Assembly (NCBI RefSeq): GCF_025215095.1
Contig: NZ_JALHAP010000070.1
Coordinates: 61,903-125,902, forward strand
Reading direction: 5' to 3'
DNA from: Dryocola boscaweniae
GTDB lineage: Bacteria; Pseudomonadota; Gammaproteobacteria; Enterobacterales; Enterobacteriaceae
DNA length: 64,000 nucleotides
Position numbers and translations under genes: made by a program. The first letter of the stretch is position 1, and each line of letters starts with the position of its first letter. The notes beneath the pieces are model-generated. The model ran no database searches and was not told the origin of the DNA. It saw only the letters and a list, made by a program, of their open reading frames with translations. Below, one piece after another: positions 40,021 to 52,155 of the stretch.

Positions 40021-40037
40021 GGCTGCTGTAGTTTTTT
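40008..40037 (+). terminator. Terminator built into the yacG and mutT stop codons
   Basis: ACAGCAGCC (40008-40016), TTAA loop, GGCTGCTGT (40021-40029), AG, then six T residues (40032-40037). It is a good intrinsic terminator for coaE-zapD-yacG. The stem is coding on both strands, and both proteins end in QQP. Confidence 0.85.
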
Positions 40038-40406
40038 GATGACTGGCTCGTTGGCCGGCGGGAAGTCATCGGCTTTGAGGTCATGCTGAGCAATCCACTG
40101 CCCCGGCTGCCCTTCTTTGCCCCAGGGTTCACCTTTCCATCCTTCCACCAGGAAAAACCATAGCGTAATGTGTCTGTCAGGAAACTGATACGCCAGAGTT
40201 TCGAACCCTGAGTAACGCGTCGCGGTAATTCCCGTCTCTTCCTGTAATTCACGTACCAGCGCCTGCTCGGGCGTCTCGCCTGATTCGATTTTCCCGCCGG
40301 GAAATTCCAGCTTGTTCGCCATATGCGCATCAGCCGCTCGCCGGGTAATGAATATCTCGCCTTGTGGGTTGCGGATGATCCCGACGGCAATTTGCAGTTG
40401 TTTCAT
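40017..40406 (-). CDS. mutT: 8-oxo-dGTP diphosphatase MutT
   Basis: MutT hydrolyses 8-oxo-dGTP, preventing A:T to C:G transversions. The 129 aa protein has the Nudix box [18 protein letters not shown] followed by QEETGI. It converges on yacG with a 4-base overlap. It lies downstream of secA on the same strand, separated by a hairpin terminator that may be partly read through, since secM, secA and mutT are linked in E. coli. Confidence 0.97.
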   Translation of the reverse strand: MKQLQIAVGIIRNPQGEIFITRRAADAHMANKLEFPGGKIESGETPEQALVRELQEETGITATRYSGFETLAYQFPDRHITLWFFLVEGWKGEPWGKEGQPGQWIAQHDLKADDFPPANEPVIKKLQQP

Positions 40407-40430
40407 TTTTATTCAGATGCTCCGTAAAGA

Positions 40431-40454
40431 AAAGGCGCAGCAAGCTGCGCCTTT
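40431..40454 (-). terminator. secA terminator
   Basis: AAAGGCGCAG (40431-40440), CAAG loop, CTGCGCCTTT (40445-40454); on the minus strand it is followed by TCTTT. It lies 16 bases beyond the secA stop and upstream of mutT. Confidence 0.8.
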
Positions 40455-40470
40455 ATCAATCACACCGTGC

Positions 40471-43176
40471 TTAGCTCAGACGGCCGTGGCACTGTTTGAA
40501 TTTTTTACCAGAACCGCACGGACACGGATCGTTACGGCCTACTTTACGCTCGCCGGTTTCTGCCGCCAAAGCATTTGCCGCCTGAGTTTCGTCATCCACG
40601 TGGCTCAGTTGCTGCATTTGAGCCAGACGCTCGGCCTCTTCGCGACGCTGCTGCTCCATTGCTTCAACTTCTTCCGGCATACGCACCTGAACTTTGCTCA
40701 GGGTGCTGATTACTTCATATTTCAGTGATTCGAGCATGGCCGCAAACATAGCGAAGGATTCGCGTTTGTACTCCTGCTTCGGATCCTTTTGTGCGTAGCC
40801 GCGCAGGTGGATGCCCTGACGCAGGTAGTCCATCGCGGCCAGATGTTCTTTCCACAGGGAGTCGAGAGTTTGCAGCATGACGCCTTTCTCGAAGTGACGC
40901 ATCATTTCAACGCCAACAACCTCTTCTTTGCGTTGATAAACTTCGATAGCGTTTTGCAAAATACGTTCACGTAATGTCTCTTCATGCAGCTCAGGCTCTT
41001 TGTCCAGCCACTCTTTGATTGGCATATCGAGGTCAAAGTCGTTTTTCAGACGATCGACAAGGCCCTGAACATCCCACATTTCTTCCAGCGACTGTGGCGG
41101 AATATGTGCGTCGATGGTGGTTTTGAACACATCTTCGCGAATGCTGTTGATGGTTTCGCTTACGTCGCTCACGTCCAGCAGCTCATTACGCTGGCTGTAG
41201 ATTGCACGACGCTGATCGTTGGCAACGTCGTCATATTCCAGCAGTTGCTTACGAATATCGAAGTTGCGGCTTTCAACTTTACGCTGTGCGTTGGCAATCG
41301 CTTTGGTTACCCAAGGGTGCTCAATCGCCTCACCTGGTTTCATACCCAGTTTGCGCATCATGTTAGAAACGCGGTCTGAAGCGAAAATACGCATCAGGGC
41401 ATCTTCCATAGACAGATAAAAGCGCGAAGAACCGGCATCGCCCTGGCGACCAGAACGGCCACGTAGCTGGTTATCGATACGACGCGATTCGTGACGCTCG
41501 GTGCCAATAATGTGTAAACCACCGGACGCCAGCACGGCTTCGTGACGAATCTGCCAGTCAGCTTTGATTTGTGCAATCTGTTCAGGCGTTGGGTCGACAA
41601 GCTCGGCCACTTCCGCCTGCCAGCTACCGCCCAGCACGATATCCGTACCACGACCTGCCATGTTGGTCGCGATGGTTACCGCAGCAGGATAACCCGCCTG
41701 CGCAACGATACCCGCTTCGTTAGCGTGGAATTTGGCGTTCAGAACGTTGTGCTTAATGCCCGCTTTGGTCAGTTCAGCAGAAACAACTTCGGATTTCTCG
41801 ATAGAAATGGTCCCTACGAGCACCGGCTGGCCGTTCGCAGTACGCTCTTTAATATCTTCGATAATGGCGCCGATTTTGTCCATTTCGGTCATATAGACCA
41901 GATCCGGCATATCTTTACGGATCATTGGACGGTTGGTTGGCACCACGATGGTATCGAGTTTGTAGATGGAGCTGAATTCGAAGGCTTCGGTATCAGCAGT
42001 GCCGGTCATACCGGCCAGTTTTTCGTACAGGCGGAAATAGTTCTGGAAGGTAATGGAAGCCAGCGTCTGGTTCTCGTTCTGAATATCCACGCCTTCTTTT
42101 GCTTCTACAGCCTGGTGCAGGCCATCGGACCAGCGACGCCCCTGCATGGTACGGCCAGTGTGTTCATCAACGATGATGACTTCGCCATCTTTAACGATGT
42201 AGTCAACGTCACGAGTAAACAACACGTGCGCGCGCAGAGCTGCGGTAACGTGGTGCATCAGCATAATGTTAGTTGGGGAGTAAAGGGACTCGCCCTCATC
42301 CATCATCCCCGCATCCATCAGCAGTTCTTCGACCTTAACCAGGCCACGTTCGGTCAGGTTAACCTGACGGGATTTTTCATCCACGGAGAAGTGACCTTCA
42401 CCCTGGAAAGTGTCGGAGTCTTCTTTTTCCTGACGGATCAGGTGTGGAATGATGGTGTTTACTTTTTTGTACAGCTCGGAGCTGTCTTCGGCCGGGCCGG
42501 AGATGATTAGCGGAGTACGAGCTTCATCAATCAGGATGGAATCCACCTCATCCACCAGCGCATAGTGCAGCTTACGCTGGACGCGTTCTTCAGGGCTGAA
42601 CGCCATGTTGTCACGCAAGTAATCGAAGCCGTATTCGTTGTTGGTGCCGTAGGTGATATCGGCAGCATAAGCTTCACGCTTGGCTGGAGCTGGCATACCA
42701 GGCAGGTTGATACCTACGCTCAGACCAAGAAACTCAAACAGCGGACGATTATTTTCCGCATCACGCTGGGCCAGATAGTCGTTCACGGTGACTACGTGAA
42801 CGCCTTTGCCACTCAGCGCATTAAGGTAAGCAGGCAGAGTTGCCGTCAGCGTTTTACCTTCACCAGTACGCATTTCTGCGATACAGCGATCGTTAAGCAC
42901 CATACCGCCAAGCAACTGCACGTCAAAGTGACGCATACCGAATACACGCTTACTTGCTTCACGCACAACGGCGAAAGCTTCAGGTATTAGATTTTCCAGC
43001 ACTTCGCCTTTTTCCAGACGGGCGCGGAATTCGTTAGTTTTGGCTTTCAGCTCTTCGTCAGAGAGCTTTTCCATTTGTGGTTCCATGCTGTTGATCATGG
43101 ACACCACTTTACGCATGCGGCGTAAAGTACGATCGTTACGACTGCCAAAGACTTTAGTTAACAATTTGATTAGCAT
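40471..43176 (-). CDS. secA: Preprotein translocase ATPase SecA
   Basis: SecA drives secretory proteins through SecYEG. At 901 aa it equals the E. coli protein. Seen: Walker [14 protein letters not shown], Walker B region [20 protein letters not shown], helicase motif [10 protein letters not shown], and the C-terminal zinc site [17 protein letters not shown], which binds SecB and lipids. Its start lies 66 bases after secM; the ribosome site is weak (GAG at 43185-43187), which fits control by SecM stalling. Confidence 0.98.
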   Translation of the reverse strand: MLIKLLTKVFGSRNDRTLRRMRKVVSMINSMEPQMEKLSDEELKAKTNEFRARLEKGEVLENLIPEAFAVVREASKRVFGMRHFDVQLLGGMVLNDRCIAEMRTGEGKTLTATLPAYLNALSGKGVHVVTVNDYLAQRDAENNRPLFEFLGLSVGINLPGMPAPAKREAYAADITYGTNNEYGFDYLRDNMAFSPEERVQRKLHYALVDEVDSILIDEARTPLIISGPAEDSSELYKKVNTIIPHLIRQEKEDSDTFQGEGHFSVDEKSRQVNLTERGLVKVEELLMDAGMMDEGESLYSPTNIMLMHHVTAALRAHVLFTRDVDYIVKDGEVIIVDEHTGRTMQGRRWSDGLHQAVEAKEGVDIQNENQTLASITFQNYFRLYEKLAGMTGTADTEAFEFSSIYKLDTIVVPTNRPMIRKDMPDLVYMTEMDKIGAIIEDIKERTANGQPVLVGTISIEKSEVVSAELTKAGIKHNVLNAKFHANEAGIVAQAGYPAAVTIATNMAGRGTDIVLGGSWQAEVAELVDPTPEQIAQIKADWQIRHEAVLASGGLHIIGTERHESRRIDNQLRGRSGRQGDAGSSRFYLSMEDALMRIFASDRVSNMMRKLGMKPGEAIEHPWVTKAIANAQRKVESRNFDIRKQLLEYDDVANDQRRAIYSQRNELLDVSDVSETINSIREDVFKTTIDAHIPPQSLEEMWDVQGLVDRLKNDFDLDMPIKEWLDKEPELHEETLRERILQNAIEVYQRKEEVVGVEMMRHFEKGVMLQTLDSLWKEHLAAMDYLRQGIHLRGYAQKDPKQEYKRESFAMFAAMLESLKYEVISTLSKVQVRMPEEVEAMEQQRREEAERLAQMQQLSHVDDETQAANALAAETGERKVGRNDPCPCGSGKKFKQCHGRLS

Positions 43177-43242
43177 AATTAATTCTCAAACGCCTGCATC
43201 AGAGCAGATCTACAGATAAAGTTATAATTAAAGAGATTTTAT

Positions 43243-43749
43243 TTAGCTGAGACGTTGGGGACCGGCGCGAATACCCTGCACCTGGCTTATCCATAATGCA
43301 GGAGTGAATATCGTAGCGGCGGGACGCTGCCAGACAGAAATATGGCGAACAATAACGGGAGGTTTGCTTTCCTGGGTCAACAACGCGTTGAGCGTATCTA
43401 GTAAAGCGAGATGCTGCGCCTGAAGCGGTATACTTTCTTGTGCTACCGGCAGCGCTTGCGGTGCCATAGCGAAAGAGAGGTGGCGGATTACGGTACGAAT
43501 GGCGTGCTGATGCCAGTAATCCACATTAAATGACGGACGGCGGGTGCTTTCCTGCAATAATACCAGGCTATCGAAGCTAACCTGGTTAAGATAGTCCTGA
43601 CTGCTGGCAGAGGTTTCCGCAGGTGCGGTATGGTCGGTGTTCCCGCTGAACGCAGGCATGCCAAAACTCGCCGCGACCATCCCCAATAAGAGATGCGGCC
43701 AGAAATAACGTCTGCCAAATTGTCGCCAACGATTTAGAATACCAATCAC
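43243..43749 (-). CDS. secM: Secretion monitor SecM with ribosome arrest peptide
   Basis: SecM is a 168 aa exported regulator whose C-terminus stalls the ribosome until Sec pulls on it, exposing the secA ribosome site. The arrest motif [17 protein letters not shown] (near the C-terminus) keeps all required spaced residues: F-x4-WI-x4-GIRAGP. The signal region [19 protein letters not shown] follows a basic N-terminus. The start is GTG 43749 with GGCGGAAAAA upstream. The middle part differs considerably from E. coli. Confidence 0.96.
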   Translation of the reverse strand: MIGILNRWRQFGRRYFWPHLLLGMVAASFGMPAFSGNTDHTAPAETSASSQDYLNQVSFDSLVLLQESTRRPSFNVDYWHQHAIRTVIRHLSFAMAPQALPVAQESIPLQAQHLALLDTLNALLTQESKPPVIVRHISVWQRPAATIFTPALWISQVQGIRAGPQRLS

Positions 43750-43771
43750 TTTTTCCGCCGGAGCTTATAGT

Positions 43772-44281
43772 ATGCGTGATAGTCGCCCGCAATCTTTAGA
43801 GAATCTGTTCGACGATGCCGGTGCTCAGAGCGTGCTGCAAAACGTGCAACAACGCGCGGCTGCCTTATTGCGGCTTAACCGGGCAGTGAGAAGTATAATA
43901 CCGGCTCAACTGCATCCCTGGTGCCGGGTCGCGAACTTCCGACAAGGGATCCTCGTACTTGAAACAGCGAATGCCAGTTGGCTTATGCGCTTACGCTATG
44001 AACAAGCCACGCTGCTGAGTGCATTGCGCGCACAAATACTACCATCATTGACGTCAATCGACATCAGGATTAATCCTTCGCTTGCCGCAATTGGCAGGGA
44101 TTCCGTACAAGAAAACAGCATTCAGACGCGCAGCGGGCAATTTGAGGTCAATCGGGAGTTAAGCGAGCAAAGTGCAGAAGCATTACGAGAGGTGGCTAAA
44201 CGTAGCCCGGAAAAACTTAGAGCGGCAATAGAACGACTGGCTTCGTTGGCCGGAGAGAGTACCAACAAAAACCAGTCGTAA
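43772..44281 (+). CDS. DUF721/DciA-like protein, antisense between lpxC and secM
   Basis: This 169 aa protein has an N-terminal DUF721 domain (residues about 20-100): VQQRAAALLRLNRAVRSI, LHPWCRVANFRQGILVLE, ASWLMRLRYEQATLLSALR. This pattern marks DciA, the ancestral loader of the DnaB helicase. In Pseudomonas the dciA gene also sits between lpxC and secA. The C-terminal part is polar and helical. CGGAG precedes the ATG. It is divergent from secM with 22 bases between starts and ends 15 bases from the lpxC stop, so it is wholly antisense to any lpxC-secM transcript. E. coli K-12 has only a short gap here. Loader activity is not proven, as enterobacteria normally use DnaC. Confidence 0.8.
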   Translation: MRDSRPQSLENLFDDAGAQSVLQNVQQRAAALLRLNRAVRSIIPAQLHPWCRVANFRQGILVLETANASWLMRLRYEQATLLSALRAQILPSLTSIDIRINPSLAAIGRDSVQENSIQTRSGQFEVNRELSEQSAEALREVAKRSPEKLRAAIERLASLAGESTNKNQS

Positions 44282-44296
44282 TCGAGAACTCAGGCG

Positions 44297-45235
<939 letters not shown>

Positions 45236-45271
45236 CTATCCAACCGAAGTGTATATCACAATCGGCAGGCC

Positions 45272-45300
45272 AGTTTAGCACAAAGAGCGGAGATGCCCAA
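45272..45300 (-). promoter_or_regulatory. Predicted lpxC promoter
   Basis: On the minus strand: -35 TTGGGC (45295-45300), 17 bases, -10 TAAACT (45272-45277) with upstream TGC extension. The start near 45265 gives a leader of about 50 bases. Confidence 0.7.
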
Positions 45301-45314
45301 CTTCCGGGTTATTC

Positions 45315-46469
45315 TTAATCAGCTTGCTTACGCAAAAACGCTGGAATATCCAGATAATCAGGTTCTTTCGCAGTTTGCGGCGTGTTGTCGTTAACAACTT
45401 TAGCTGCAGGCTTTTGCTCCTGGGACAGAGGCGCCATACCGTGCTGCTGGTAGCGATCCATAACAGGTTGCTGAGTCTGCTGTTTGTTAGTCACCAGGGT
45501 AATTTCAGGACGCTTGTCCATGCCAATACCGGTAGCAACAACGGTAACACGCAGTTCGTCATTCATCTCTGGATCCAGAGAGGTGCCGATAACCACGGTC
45601 GCGTTATCAGAAGCGAACGCACGGATGGTGTTACCCACGGTTTCAAATTCATCCAGACGCAGGTCGAAGCCAGCAGTGATGTTAACCAGCACGCCGCGTG
45701 CGCCAGACAGATCGATATCTTCCAGCAGCGGGCTGGAAATCGCCATTTCGGCCGCTTCTTCAGCACGGTCTTCGCCGCTTGCTACGCCGGAGCCCATCAT
45801 GGCATAGCCCATTTCGGACATCACGGTACGCACGTCAGCAAAGTCGACGTTCATCAGACCCGGACGAGTAATCAGTTCAGCGATACCCTGAACAGCACCT
45901 TTCAGTACGTCGTTCGCCGCGCCAAACGCGTCGAGCAGGGAGATGCCGCGGCCAAGCACTTTCAGCAGCTTGTCGTTTGGAATAGTAATCAGGGAGTCAA
46001 CGTGTTTTGACAGCTCGGAGATACCCTGCTCCGCAAATGCCATACGCTTTTTGCCTTCGAAATTGAAAGGCTTAGTCACCACGGCCACGGTCAGGATACC
46101 GAGGTCTTTGGCGACTTCTGCAACAACAGGTGCGGCACCCGTACCGGTACCACCGCCCATACCTGCGGCGATAAACACCATGTCTGCACCTTCAAGTGCG
46201 GCGCGCAGCGCATCGCGGTCTTCTTCCGCGGCGGTACGGCCTACTTCTGGATTTGCTCCAGCGCCCAGACCTTTGGTAATACCATTACCAATCTGGATCG
46301 TCTGGCCTACTGCAGTTTTACGTAACGCCTGAGCGTCGGTGTTCACTGCGAAGAATTCAACACCCTCGATGCGTTCGCGCACCATGTGTTCAACGGCATT
46401 GCCGCCGCCACCACCGACGCCGATGACTTTAATCACCGCGTCGTTGGTCAGTTCCATAGGTTCAAACAT
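45315..46469 (-). CDS. ftsZ: Cell division GTPase FtsZ
   Basis: FtsZ polymerises into the division ring. The 384 aa protein has the tubulin signature [12 protein letters not shown], the T7 synergy loop [11 protein letters not shown] and the C-terminal peptide [16 protein letters not shown] that binds FtsA, ZipA and MinC. It is the last gene of the division cluster, 63 bases after ftsA. Several promoters inside ftsQ and ftsA are known in E. coli; I did not attempt to place them here. Confidence 0.99.
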   Translation of the reverse strand: MFEPMELTNDAVIKVIGVGGGGGNAVEHMVRERIEGVEFFAVNTDAQALRKTAVGQTIQIGNGITKGLGAGANPEVGRTAAEEDRDALRAALEGADMVFIAAGMGGGTGTGAAPVVAEVAKDLGILTVAVVTKPFNFEGKKRMAFAEQGISELSKHVDSLITIPNDKLLKVLGRGISLLDAFGAANDVLKGAVQGIAELITRPGLMNVDFADVRTVMSEMGYAMMGSGVASGEDRAEEAAEMAISSPLLEDIDLSGARGVLVNITAGFDLRLDEFETVGNTIRAFASDNATVVIGTSLDPEMNDELRVTVVATGIGMDKRPEITLVTNKQQTQQPVMDRYQQHGMAPLSQEQKPAAKVVNDNTPQTAKEPDYLDIPAFLRKQAD

Positions 46470-46532
46470 AGTTTCTCTCCGTTTTGTGCCTGTCGCCTGA
46501 GACCGCTAATTTTGTCCGGTCTCTTATAAAAA

Positions 46533-47789
46533 TTAAAACTCTTTTCTCAGCCAGCTATTGATTCGCTTAAACCATGAGCCGACAGAGGTCCGTTTTTCCA
46601 CTTCTGCTTCACCATTGAGATGAGACTCCTTCCCATAGTGCAGCAAGCCCACAGCAGTCGAATAGTACGACTCCTGGGCATAATCAGTCAGGCCAGTAAT
46701 ATTTAACGGCTGTCCGATACGCACCTGCGTATGAAACACGCGCTGAGCACAGGCCGCGAGGCCCTCAATTTGTGCTGCGCCGCCGGTTAACACAATCCCC
46801 GCAGCCAGGTGGTGCTTCACACCCTGCAGGCGGAGCTGCTCTTGTAACTGTAAAATCTCTTCATTGACCAGGTTGAGCAGCTCTGTGTAACGCGGCTCAA
46901 TAACTTCAGCAAGCGTCTGGCGTTGCAGGCTACGAGGCGGACGCCCGCCCACGCTTGGCACTTCAACGTTTTCGTCTTTGCCGACAATCGAACCCAGCGC
47001 ACAACCATGACGTACTTTAATGGCTTCTGCATCACTCGGCGGCGTGCCGAAGGCATAGGCGATATCGCTGGTCACTACGTTCCCTGCATAAGGGATCACT
47101 TTGGTATGGCGCAACGCGCCGCCGGTGTAAACCGCGATATCCATTGTACCACCACCGATATCGACCACGCAGACGCCCAGTTCACGTTCATCTTCGGTCA
47201 GAACGGCGTAGCTCGCAGCCAGCCCTGCAAAAATAAGTTGGTCAACTTTCAGACCACAACGTTCAACGGCTTTGACAATGTTTTTGGCCATATCGTTGTG
47301 GCAGGTAATCAAATGCACCTTGGCTTGCATACGCACGCCAGATAACCCTACCGGATTTTTGATCCCTTCCTGATAATCGATGGCATATTCTTGCGGGATA
47401 ACGTGCAGAACGCGATGTTCGTCACGCACACGCACCGATTTTGCGGTATGGACGACGTTTTCCACGTCTTCCTGCGTCACCTCTTCTTCCGAGATGGGCA
47501 CCATACCAATTTCGTTCTGGCAGCTAATATGCTTGCCGGACAGCGCCAGGTAGACCGAAGAAATCTGACAATCCGCCATAAGCTCGGCCTGGTCAATTGC
47601 CCGTTGAACGCATTTCACTACCGACTCAAGGTCGTTAACGCCACCTTTGTCCATCCCACGGGATGGGCAGCTACCCACACCGATAATATTGACCATACCG
47701 TCGGGCAGAACTTCCCCTACTAAAGCGGCGACCTTCGCGGTCCCGATCTCCAGTCCTACTACCAGTTTTCTGTCCGTCGCCTTGATCAT
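46533..47789 (-). CDS. ftsA: Cell division protein FtsA
   Basis: FtsA is an actin-like ATPase that tethers FtsZ to the membrane. The 418 aa protein has the phosphate-binding segments [14 protein letters not shown] and [26 protein letters not shown], the 1C domain insert typical of FtsA, and the C-terminal amphipathic helix [15 protein letters not shown]. It overlaps ftsQ by 4 bases. Confidence 0.98.
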   Translation of the reverse strand: MIKATDRKLVVGLEIGTAKVAALVGEVLPDGMVNIIGVGSCPSRGMDKGGVNDLESVVKCVQRAIDQAELMADCQISSVYLALSGKHISCQNEIGMVPISEEEVTQEDVENVVHTAKSVRVRDEHRVLHVIPQEYAIDYQEGIKNPVGLSGVRMQAKVHLITCHNDMAKNIVKAVERCGLKVDQLIFAGLAASYAVLTEDERELGVCVVDIGGGTMDIAVYTGGALRHTKVIPYAGNVVTSDIAYAFGTPPSDAEAIKVRHGCALGSIVGKDENVEVPSVGGRPPRSLQRQTLAEVIEPRYTELLNLVNEEILQLQEQLRLQGVKHHLAAGIVLTGGAAQIEGLAACAQRVFHTQVRIGQPLNITGLTDYAQESYYSTAVGLLHYGKESHLNGEAEVEKRTSVGSWFKRINSWLRKEF

Positions 47790-48622
47790 TGTTGTTCTGC
47801 CTGTGCCTGATTCTGTTGCTGATTAGGATTAGGTTCCTGTACGGGAGCGGGCTGCCAGCCTACTGCCGCGCCAGAGTCATACCGCAAGTCGACATAGCTG
47901 ACCACTTTGTTGTCGGCTTGCTCCTGCTGTTGCAGAACCGGGTACAGTTCCACAAAGCGACTCAGGCGTTTCATCGTATCGCCCCGGCCCAGGTTGAGCT
48001 TAATACCGTTATTCAGCGTCAACTGCCAGGAACGACGAGCGGTCATTGCCGCTTCTTTCAACGTGAATTTATCCTTTGCCAGCACTTCGCCCATCGCGCG
48101 ATAACCCTGCAGCACTTCACCCTCACTCCCTTCCGGGCCCGATAACATCGGTAAAGTCTGCTTTCCTGTACGTTCTGCCGGAACGCTGAAGGAATTTCCT
48201 TCGGCGTCGATCATATGCTGATCATTCCAGCGCGCTATGGGCACATATTCAACCAGATGAATCTTCAATTCGTCCGGCCACTGCTTTCTTACGCTCGCCT
48301 GCTTGATCCAGGGCAAACGTTCAATCTGCTGCTGGATGATATTCACATCCTGCGTCATAAAGGTGCCCGGAGGCCCAAGCGCCAGGATGGACTGACGAAT
48401 ATCATCATTGCGCGTGTAATGCCGATCGCCGGTTACCACCAGCCTGGAAAGCGGCAGACGCTGAGCATCTTCCATCCAGCCGACCACAATCCAGCCGCCG
48501 ATAAACACCGTAAACAGCACCGCGCTCAGGAAGATAATGCCTGCCAGGCGCCCGCCGTTACTACGACGAGTGCTGGTCGGTTCTTCCTGGCGATTACGCG
48601 CATTCAGGGCTGCTTGCGACAT
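47786..48622 (-). CDS. ftsQ: Cell division protein FtsQ
   Basis: FtsQ is a bitopic protein that recruits FtsB and FtsL. The 278 aa protein has a short cytoplasmic N-terminus, one membrane segment ([20 protein letters not shown]), a POTRA domain ([24 protein letters not shown]) and the beta domain. The C-terminus is Gln-rich and variable. It starts 1 base after ddlB ends. Confidence 0.97.
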   Translation of the reverse strand: MSQAALNARNRQEEPTSTRRSNGGRLAGIIFLSAVLFTVFIGGWIVVGWMEDAQRLPLSRLVVTGDRHYTRNDDIRQSILALGPPGTFMTQDVNIIQQQIERLPWIKQASVRKQWPDELKIHLVEYVPIARWNDQHMIDAEGNSFSVPAERTGKQTLPMLSGPEGSEGEVLQGYRAMGEVLAKDKFTLKEAAMTARRSWQLTLNNGIKLNLGRGDTMKRLSRFVELYPVLQQQEQADNKVVSYVDLRYDSGAAVGWQPAPVQEPNPNQQQNQAQAEQQ

Positions 48623-48623
48623 A

Positions 48624-49544
48624 TCAGTCCGCCAACTCCAGAATACGTACGACCAGTTGGGAGAAAGTCATTCCCGCCTGACGCGCCGCCATAGGTACCA
48701 GGCTATGGCTGGTCATACCCGGCGACGTGTTCACTTCCAGCAGATAAAACTGCCCGTCGCAATCTTGCATGACATCCACACGACCCCAGCCGCTACAGCC
48801 CAAAATCTGCCAGGCTTGCAGCACTAACGCCTGCAATTCCTGCTCACGCTGTTCGATTAAACCGCTTGGGCAGAAATATTGAGTCTCATCAGAGAGATAC
48901 TTCGCCTCATAATCATAGAAGGTTCCAGCTGGTTGGATACGAATAGACGGTAATATTTCCTCCCCGAGGATTGCTACCGTATATTCAGGCCCGCTGAGCC
49001 ATTTTTCGATCAGCACTTCCTCATCGTGTTCGAATGCCAGCTCCAGCGCTGCCGGCAGTGCTGCAACGTCATCGACCTTCGACATTCCCACGCTTGAACC
49101 TTCGCGGCTCGGCTTAACGATAACCGGCAGGCCGAGCTGGGCGATGCGTTCTACCGTTGTCGCAGCGATGCCTGCGTCTACGTCACGGCGCGTTAACGCA
49201 ACCCAGGGAGCGACCGGCAAATCCGCACCTTGCCAAAGCAGCTTGGTACGCAATTTATCCATCGTGATAGCCGAAGCCATTACACCGCTGCCGGTATAGG
49301 GAAGCGCAAGGAAATCTAACATCCCTTGCAGCGTACCATCTTCACCGCCGCGGCCGTGCAGCGCGATGAAAACTTTATCAAAACCCTTAAGCTTGAGTTC
49401 CGTCACGGAGGTTTCTTGCGGATCAACGCCATAAGCGTCGATACCCGCTTCTTTCAGACCCGCCAGCACGGCGCTTCCGGATTGCAGCGACACCTCGCGT
49501 TCAGCGGAGGTGCCACCCAGCAGGACAGCTATTTTCTCAGCCAT
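48624..49544 (-). CDS. ddlB: D-alanine-D-alanine ligase B
   Basis: DdlB makes D-Ala-D-Ala for MurF. From ATG 49544 (after GAGGAAG) it is 306 aa with the ATP-grasp motifs: [13 protein letters not shown] with the catalytic Glu, [23 protein letters not shown], and the metal site [15 protein letters not shown]. The Tyr in the [10 protein letters not shown] loop indicates D-Ala rather than D-lactate as second substrate. The frame is open to 49631 but inside murC. It overlaps murC by 8 bases. Confidence 0.97.
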   Translation of the reverse strand: MAEKIAVLLGGTSAEREVSLQSGSAVLAGLKEAGIDAYGVDPQETSVTELKLKGFDKVFIALHGRGGEDGTLQGMLDFLALPYTGSGVMASAITMDKLRTKLLWQGADLPVAPWVALTRRDVDAGIAATTVERIAQLGLPVIVKPSREGSSVGMSKVDDVAALPAALELAFEHDEEVLIEKWLSGPEYTVAILGEEILPSIRIQPAGTFYDYEAKYLSDETQYFCPSGLIEQREQELQALVLQAWQILGCSGWGRVDVMQDCDGQFYLLEVNTSPGMTSHSLVPMAARQAGMTFSQLVVRILELAD

Positions 49545-51012
49545 GATGGTCTTCCTCTTTAGCCGGGGGCTGCAATTTAAGGTCGGCCAGGCTTCTCGCG
49601 ATTTTGCCGATGTTTCCGGCGCCCTGAACAAGAATCAAGTCATTTCCCGTTAAAACCGGTGCAAGCATATCCGCAACCTGGCTTGCTTCCGGCACCAGAA
49701 TAGGATCGACCTTGCCACGACCGCGAATGGTACGGCACAGCGAACGGCTATCCGCTCCCGGAATAGGCGTTTCACCGGCAGCATAAACATCCAGCATCAG
49801 CAGCGAATCTACCTGCGACAATACGTTAGCAAAGTCGTCGTACAGATCGCGGGTGCGCGTAAAGCGGTGCGGCTGGAAAATCATCACCAGATTTTTATCC
49901 GGCCAACCTGCACGAGCGGCTTTAATTGTCGCGTCTACTTCCGTCGGGTGATGGCCGTAATCATCCACCAGCATCGCGCTACCTGCTTTGCCATTTACCG
50001 GCGCCAGTGGATACTCGCCCAGGAAATCAAAGCGGCGGCCGGTTCCCTGGAAACTCTCCAGCGCGCGCAGGATAGCTTCATCTTCAATGCCTTCTTCTGT
50101 GGCGACAGCAACCGCTGCCGCAGCATTCAATGCGTTATGACGGCCAGGCGCATTCAACGTAACGCGCAGCTCCGGTTTATCCAGACGCGCGATGGTGAAA
50201 TGCCCCTGTGGGCCTTCCTGCTGATAGTTTTCAATGCGCACATCCGCATCGTCGCTAAAACCGTAAGTGGTGGTTTGACGACCCACGCGCGGCAGCAGCT
50301 CGCGAATCACAGGATCGTCCACGCACATCACTGCTCGACCATAAAACGGCAAGTTGTGCAGGAAATTAATAAACGTCTGCTTTAAATTTTCGAAATCGCC
50401 CTGGTAGGTGTCCATATGGTCGGCTTCGATATTGGTCACGACTGAGACCATAGGTTGCAGATGGAGGAATGACGCGTCGCTCTCATCGGCTTCCGCAATT
50501 AAATAGCGGCTGTTGCCCAGGCGCGCATGGGTTCCCGCAGCCTTTACCAGCCCGCCGTTAACGAACGTAGGATCCAGACCCGCTTCCGCATAAATGCTGG
50601 ATACCATCGCTGTCGTCGTTGTCTTGCCGTGCGTTCCCGCGATGGCAATGCCATGACGAAAACGCATCAATTCAGCCAGCATTTCAGCGCGGCGAATAAC
50701 CGGAATGCGCGCTTCGTGTGCTGCGACAATCTCGGGGTTATCTGCGGAAATGGCAGTGGAAACCACCACCACGCTTGCGTCACGCACGTTTTCCGGACGG
50801 TGATTAAAATAAATAGTGGCACCCAGCGCCGACAACTGTTGCGTGACCCGGTTCGGCGCAAGGTCAGAACCGCTAATCTGGTAACCTTCGTTGGCTAAAA
50901 CTTCGGCAATACCGCCCATACCGGCACCGCCGATGCCAACAAAGTGAATGTGCCGGACGCGACGCATCTCGGGCACGATAGAACGCAGTTTCGCCAGTTG
51001 TTGTGTATTCAT
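49537..51012 (-). CDS. murC: UDP-N-acetylmuramate-L-alanine ligase
   Basis: MurC adds L-Ala to UDP-MurNAc, the first peptide step. The 491 aa protein has the N-terminal nucleotide fold [16 protein letters not shown], the ATP loop [12 protein letters not shown], the Mur Glu/His region and [10 protein letters not shown]. It is separated from murG by 75 bases with a weak hairpin (51036-51053, minus strand, followed by T residues). Confidence 0.98.
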   Translation of the reverse strand: MNTQQLAKLRSIVPEMRRVRHIHFVGIGGAGMGGIAEVLANEGYQISGSDLAPNRVTQQLSALGATIYFNHRPENVRDASVVVVSTAISADNPEIVAAHEARIPVIRRAEMLAELMRFRHGIAIAGTHGKTTTTAMVSSIYAEAGLDPTFVNGGLVKAAGTHARLGNSRYLIAEADESDASFLHLQPMVSVVTNIEADHMDTYQGDFENLKQTFINFLHNLPFYGRAVMCVDDPVIRELLPRVGRQTTTYGFSDDADVRIENYQQEGPQGHFTIARLDKPELRVTLNAPGRHNALNAAAAVAVATEEGIEDEAILRALESFQGTGRRFDFLGEYPLAPVNGKAGSAMLVDDYGHHPTEVDATIKAARAGWPDKNLVMIFQPHRFTRTRDLYDDFANVLSQVDSLLMLDVYAAGETPIPGADSRSLCRTIRGRGKVDPILVPEASQVADMLAPVLTGNDLILVQGAGNIGKIARSLADLKLQPPAKEEDHHG

Positions 51013-51087
51013 TCTCTAACCTGCGGCGCTTTGCGCCATTACATCAAAAAATTCACGGGTGAATTCGCCACCCAAACCTTTAAAAAA

Positions 51088-52155
51088 TTACGCCAGCGCC
51101 GCAGCGCTTACTTCTTTGGCTACCCGCTCGGTTGCATCAGGAATGGACGCAGCGCGCGCACGTTCGGCCATAGCCTGCAACGTTGCTCTGTCCCATCCGG
51201 CGAGCGTTTCGGTAACGGCAGCCACGGTAAACTGCGGCTGCTCCAGTATTTTGGCGGCTCCGGCCTTTTCCAGCGGCAGCGCATTCCAGTACTGCTGCCG
51301 ATCTTTATGCTGGAAGGGAACGAACAGAGCAGGCAATCCCGCGGCGGCAATTTCACTCACGGTTAACGCACCAGAGCGGCATACCACGACATCCGCCCAG
51401 GCATATGCCGCAGCCATATCATCAATAAATTCAGTGACTTTATGCTGAGGTTGAGCGGCCTCCGCATAAGCCTGCTGAACGACCGCCTGGCCGCCTTTAC
51501 CGCATTGATGCCAGATAGTTACGGCGGCGCCGAGACGCCCCGCTACCTGCGGCATGGTCTGATTCAGCACGCGAGCGCCCTGGGAACCACCGACCACCAG
51601 CACGCGAACCGGACCTTCACGGCCGGAAAAACGCTCCTGGGGCAAGGGGAGCGCTAACACATCCGTACGCACCGGATTGCCGACAACGTCCGCATGCGGA
51701 AATGCGCCGGGAAACGCCTGCATGACCTTTTTGGCAATTTTGGCGAGCCATTTATTAGTCAGACCCGCAATACCGTTTTGCTCGTGCAAAACAACGGGAA
51801 TGCCAAGCGACCACGCGGCCAGGCCGCCCGGCCCGGAAACGTATCCGCCCATCCCCAGCACAACGTCCGGGCGATACGCTTTCATGATGGCCCTCGCCTG
51901 CCGCCAGGCGTTAAAGATACGCACCGGCGCCAGCAAAAGTGCTTTTAGCCCTTTGCCGCGCAGGCCAGAAATACGAATAAAGTCGATTTCAATGCCGTGC
52001 TTCGGAACAAGATCCGCTTCCATACGATCGGCGGTGCCGAGCCAGCGGACCTGCCAGCCTTCGGCCATTAGATGATGAGCTACCGCAAGTCCCGGGAAAA
52101 CGTGTCCCCCGGTGCCGCCCGCCATCACCATTAACCGCCGGGATTGATTGCTCAT
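51088..52155 (-). CDS. murG: Lipid II synthase, MurG glycosyltransferase
   Basis: MurG adds GlcNAc to lipid I on the cytoplasmic membrane face. The 355 aa GT28 protein has the glycine loops [17 protein letters not shown] and [13 protein letters not shown] and the UDP-binding [21 protein letters not shown] region. Its ATG overlaps the ftsW stop by 4 bases. Confidence 0.98.
   Translation of the reverse strand: MSNQSRRLMVMAGGTGGHVFPGLAVAHHLMAEGWQVRWLGTADRMEADLVPKHGIEIDFIRISGLRGKGLKALLLAPVRIFNAWRQARAIMKAYRPDVVLGMGGYVSGPGGLAAWSLGIPVVLHEQNGIAGLTNKWLAKIAKKVMQAFPGAFPHADVVGNPVRTDVLALPLPQERFSGREGPVRVLVVGGSQGARVLNQTMPQVAGRLGAAVTIWHQCGKGGQAVVQQAYAEAAQPQHKVTEFIDDMAAAYAWADVVVCRSGALTVSEIAAAGLPALFVPFQHKDRQQYWNALPLEKAGAAKILEQPQFTVAAVTETLAGWDRATLQAMAERARAASIPDATERVAKEVSAAALA

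Noticed and set aside
41542..42510. 322-codon frame opposite secA
   Set aside because: It is an antisense shadow with no recognisable domain.
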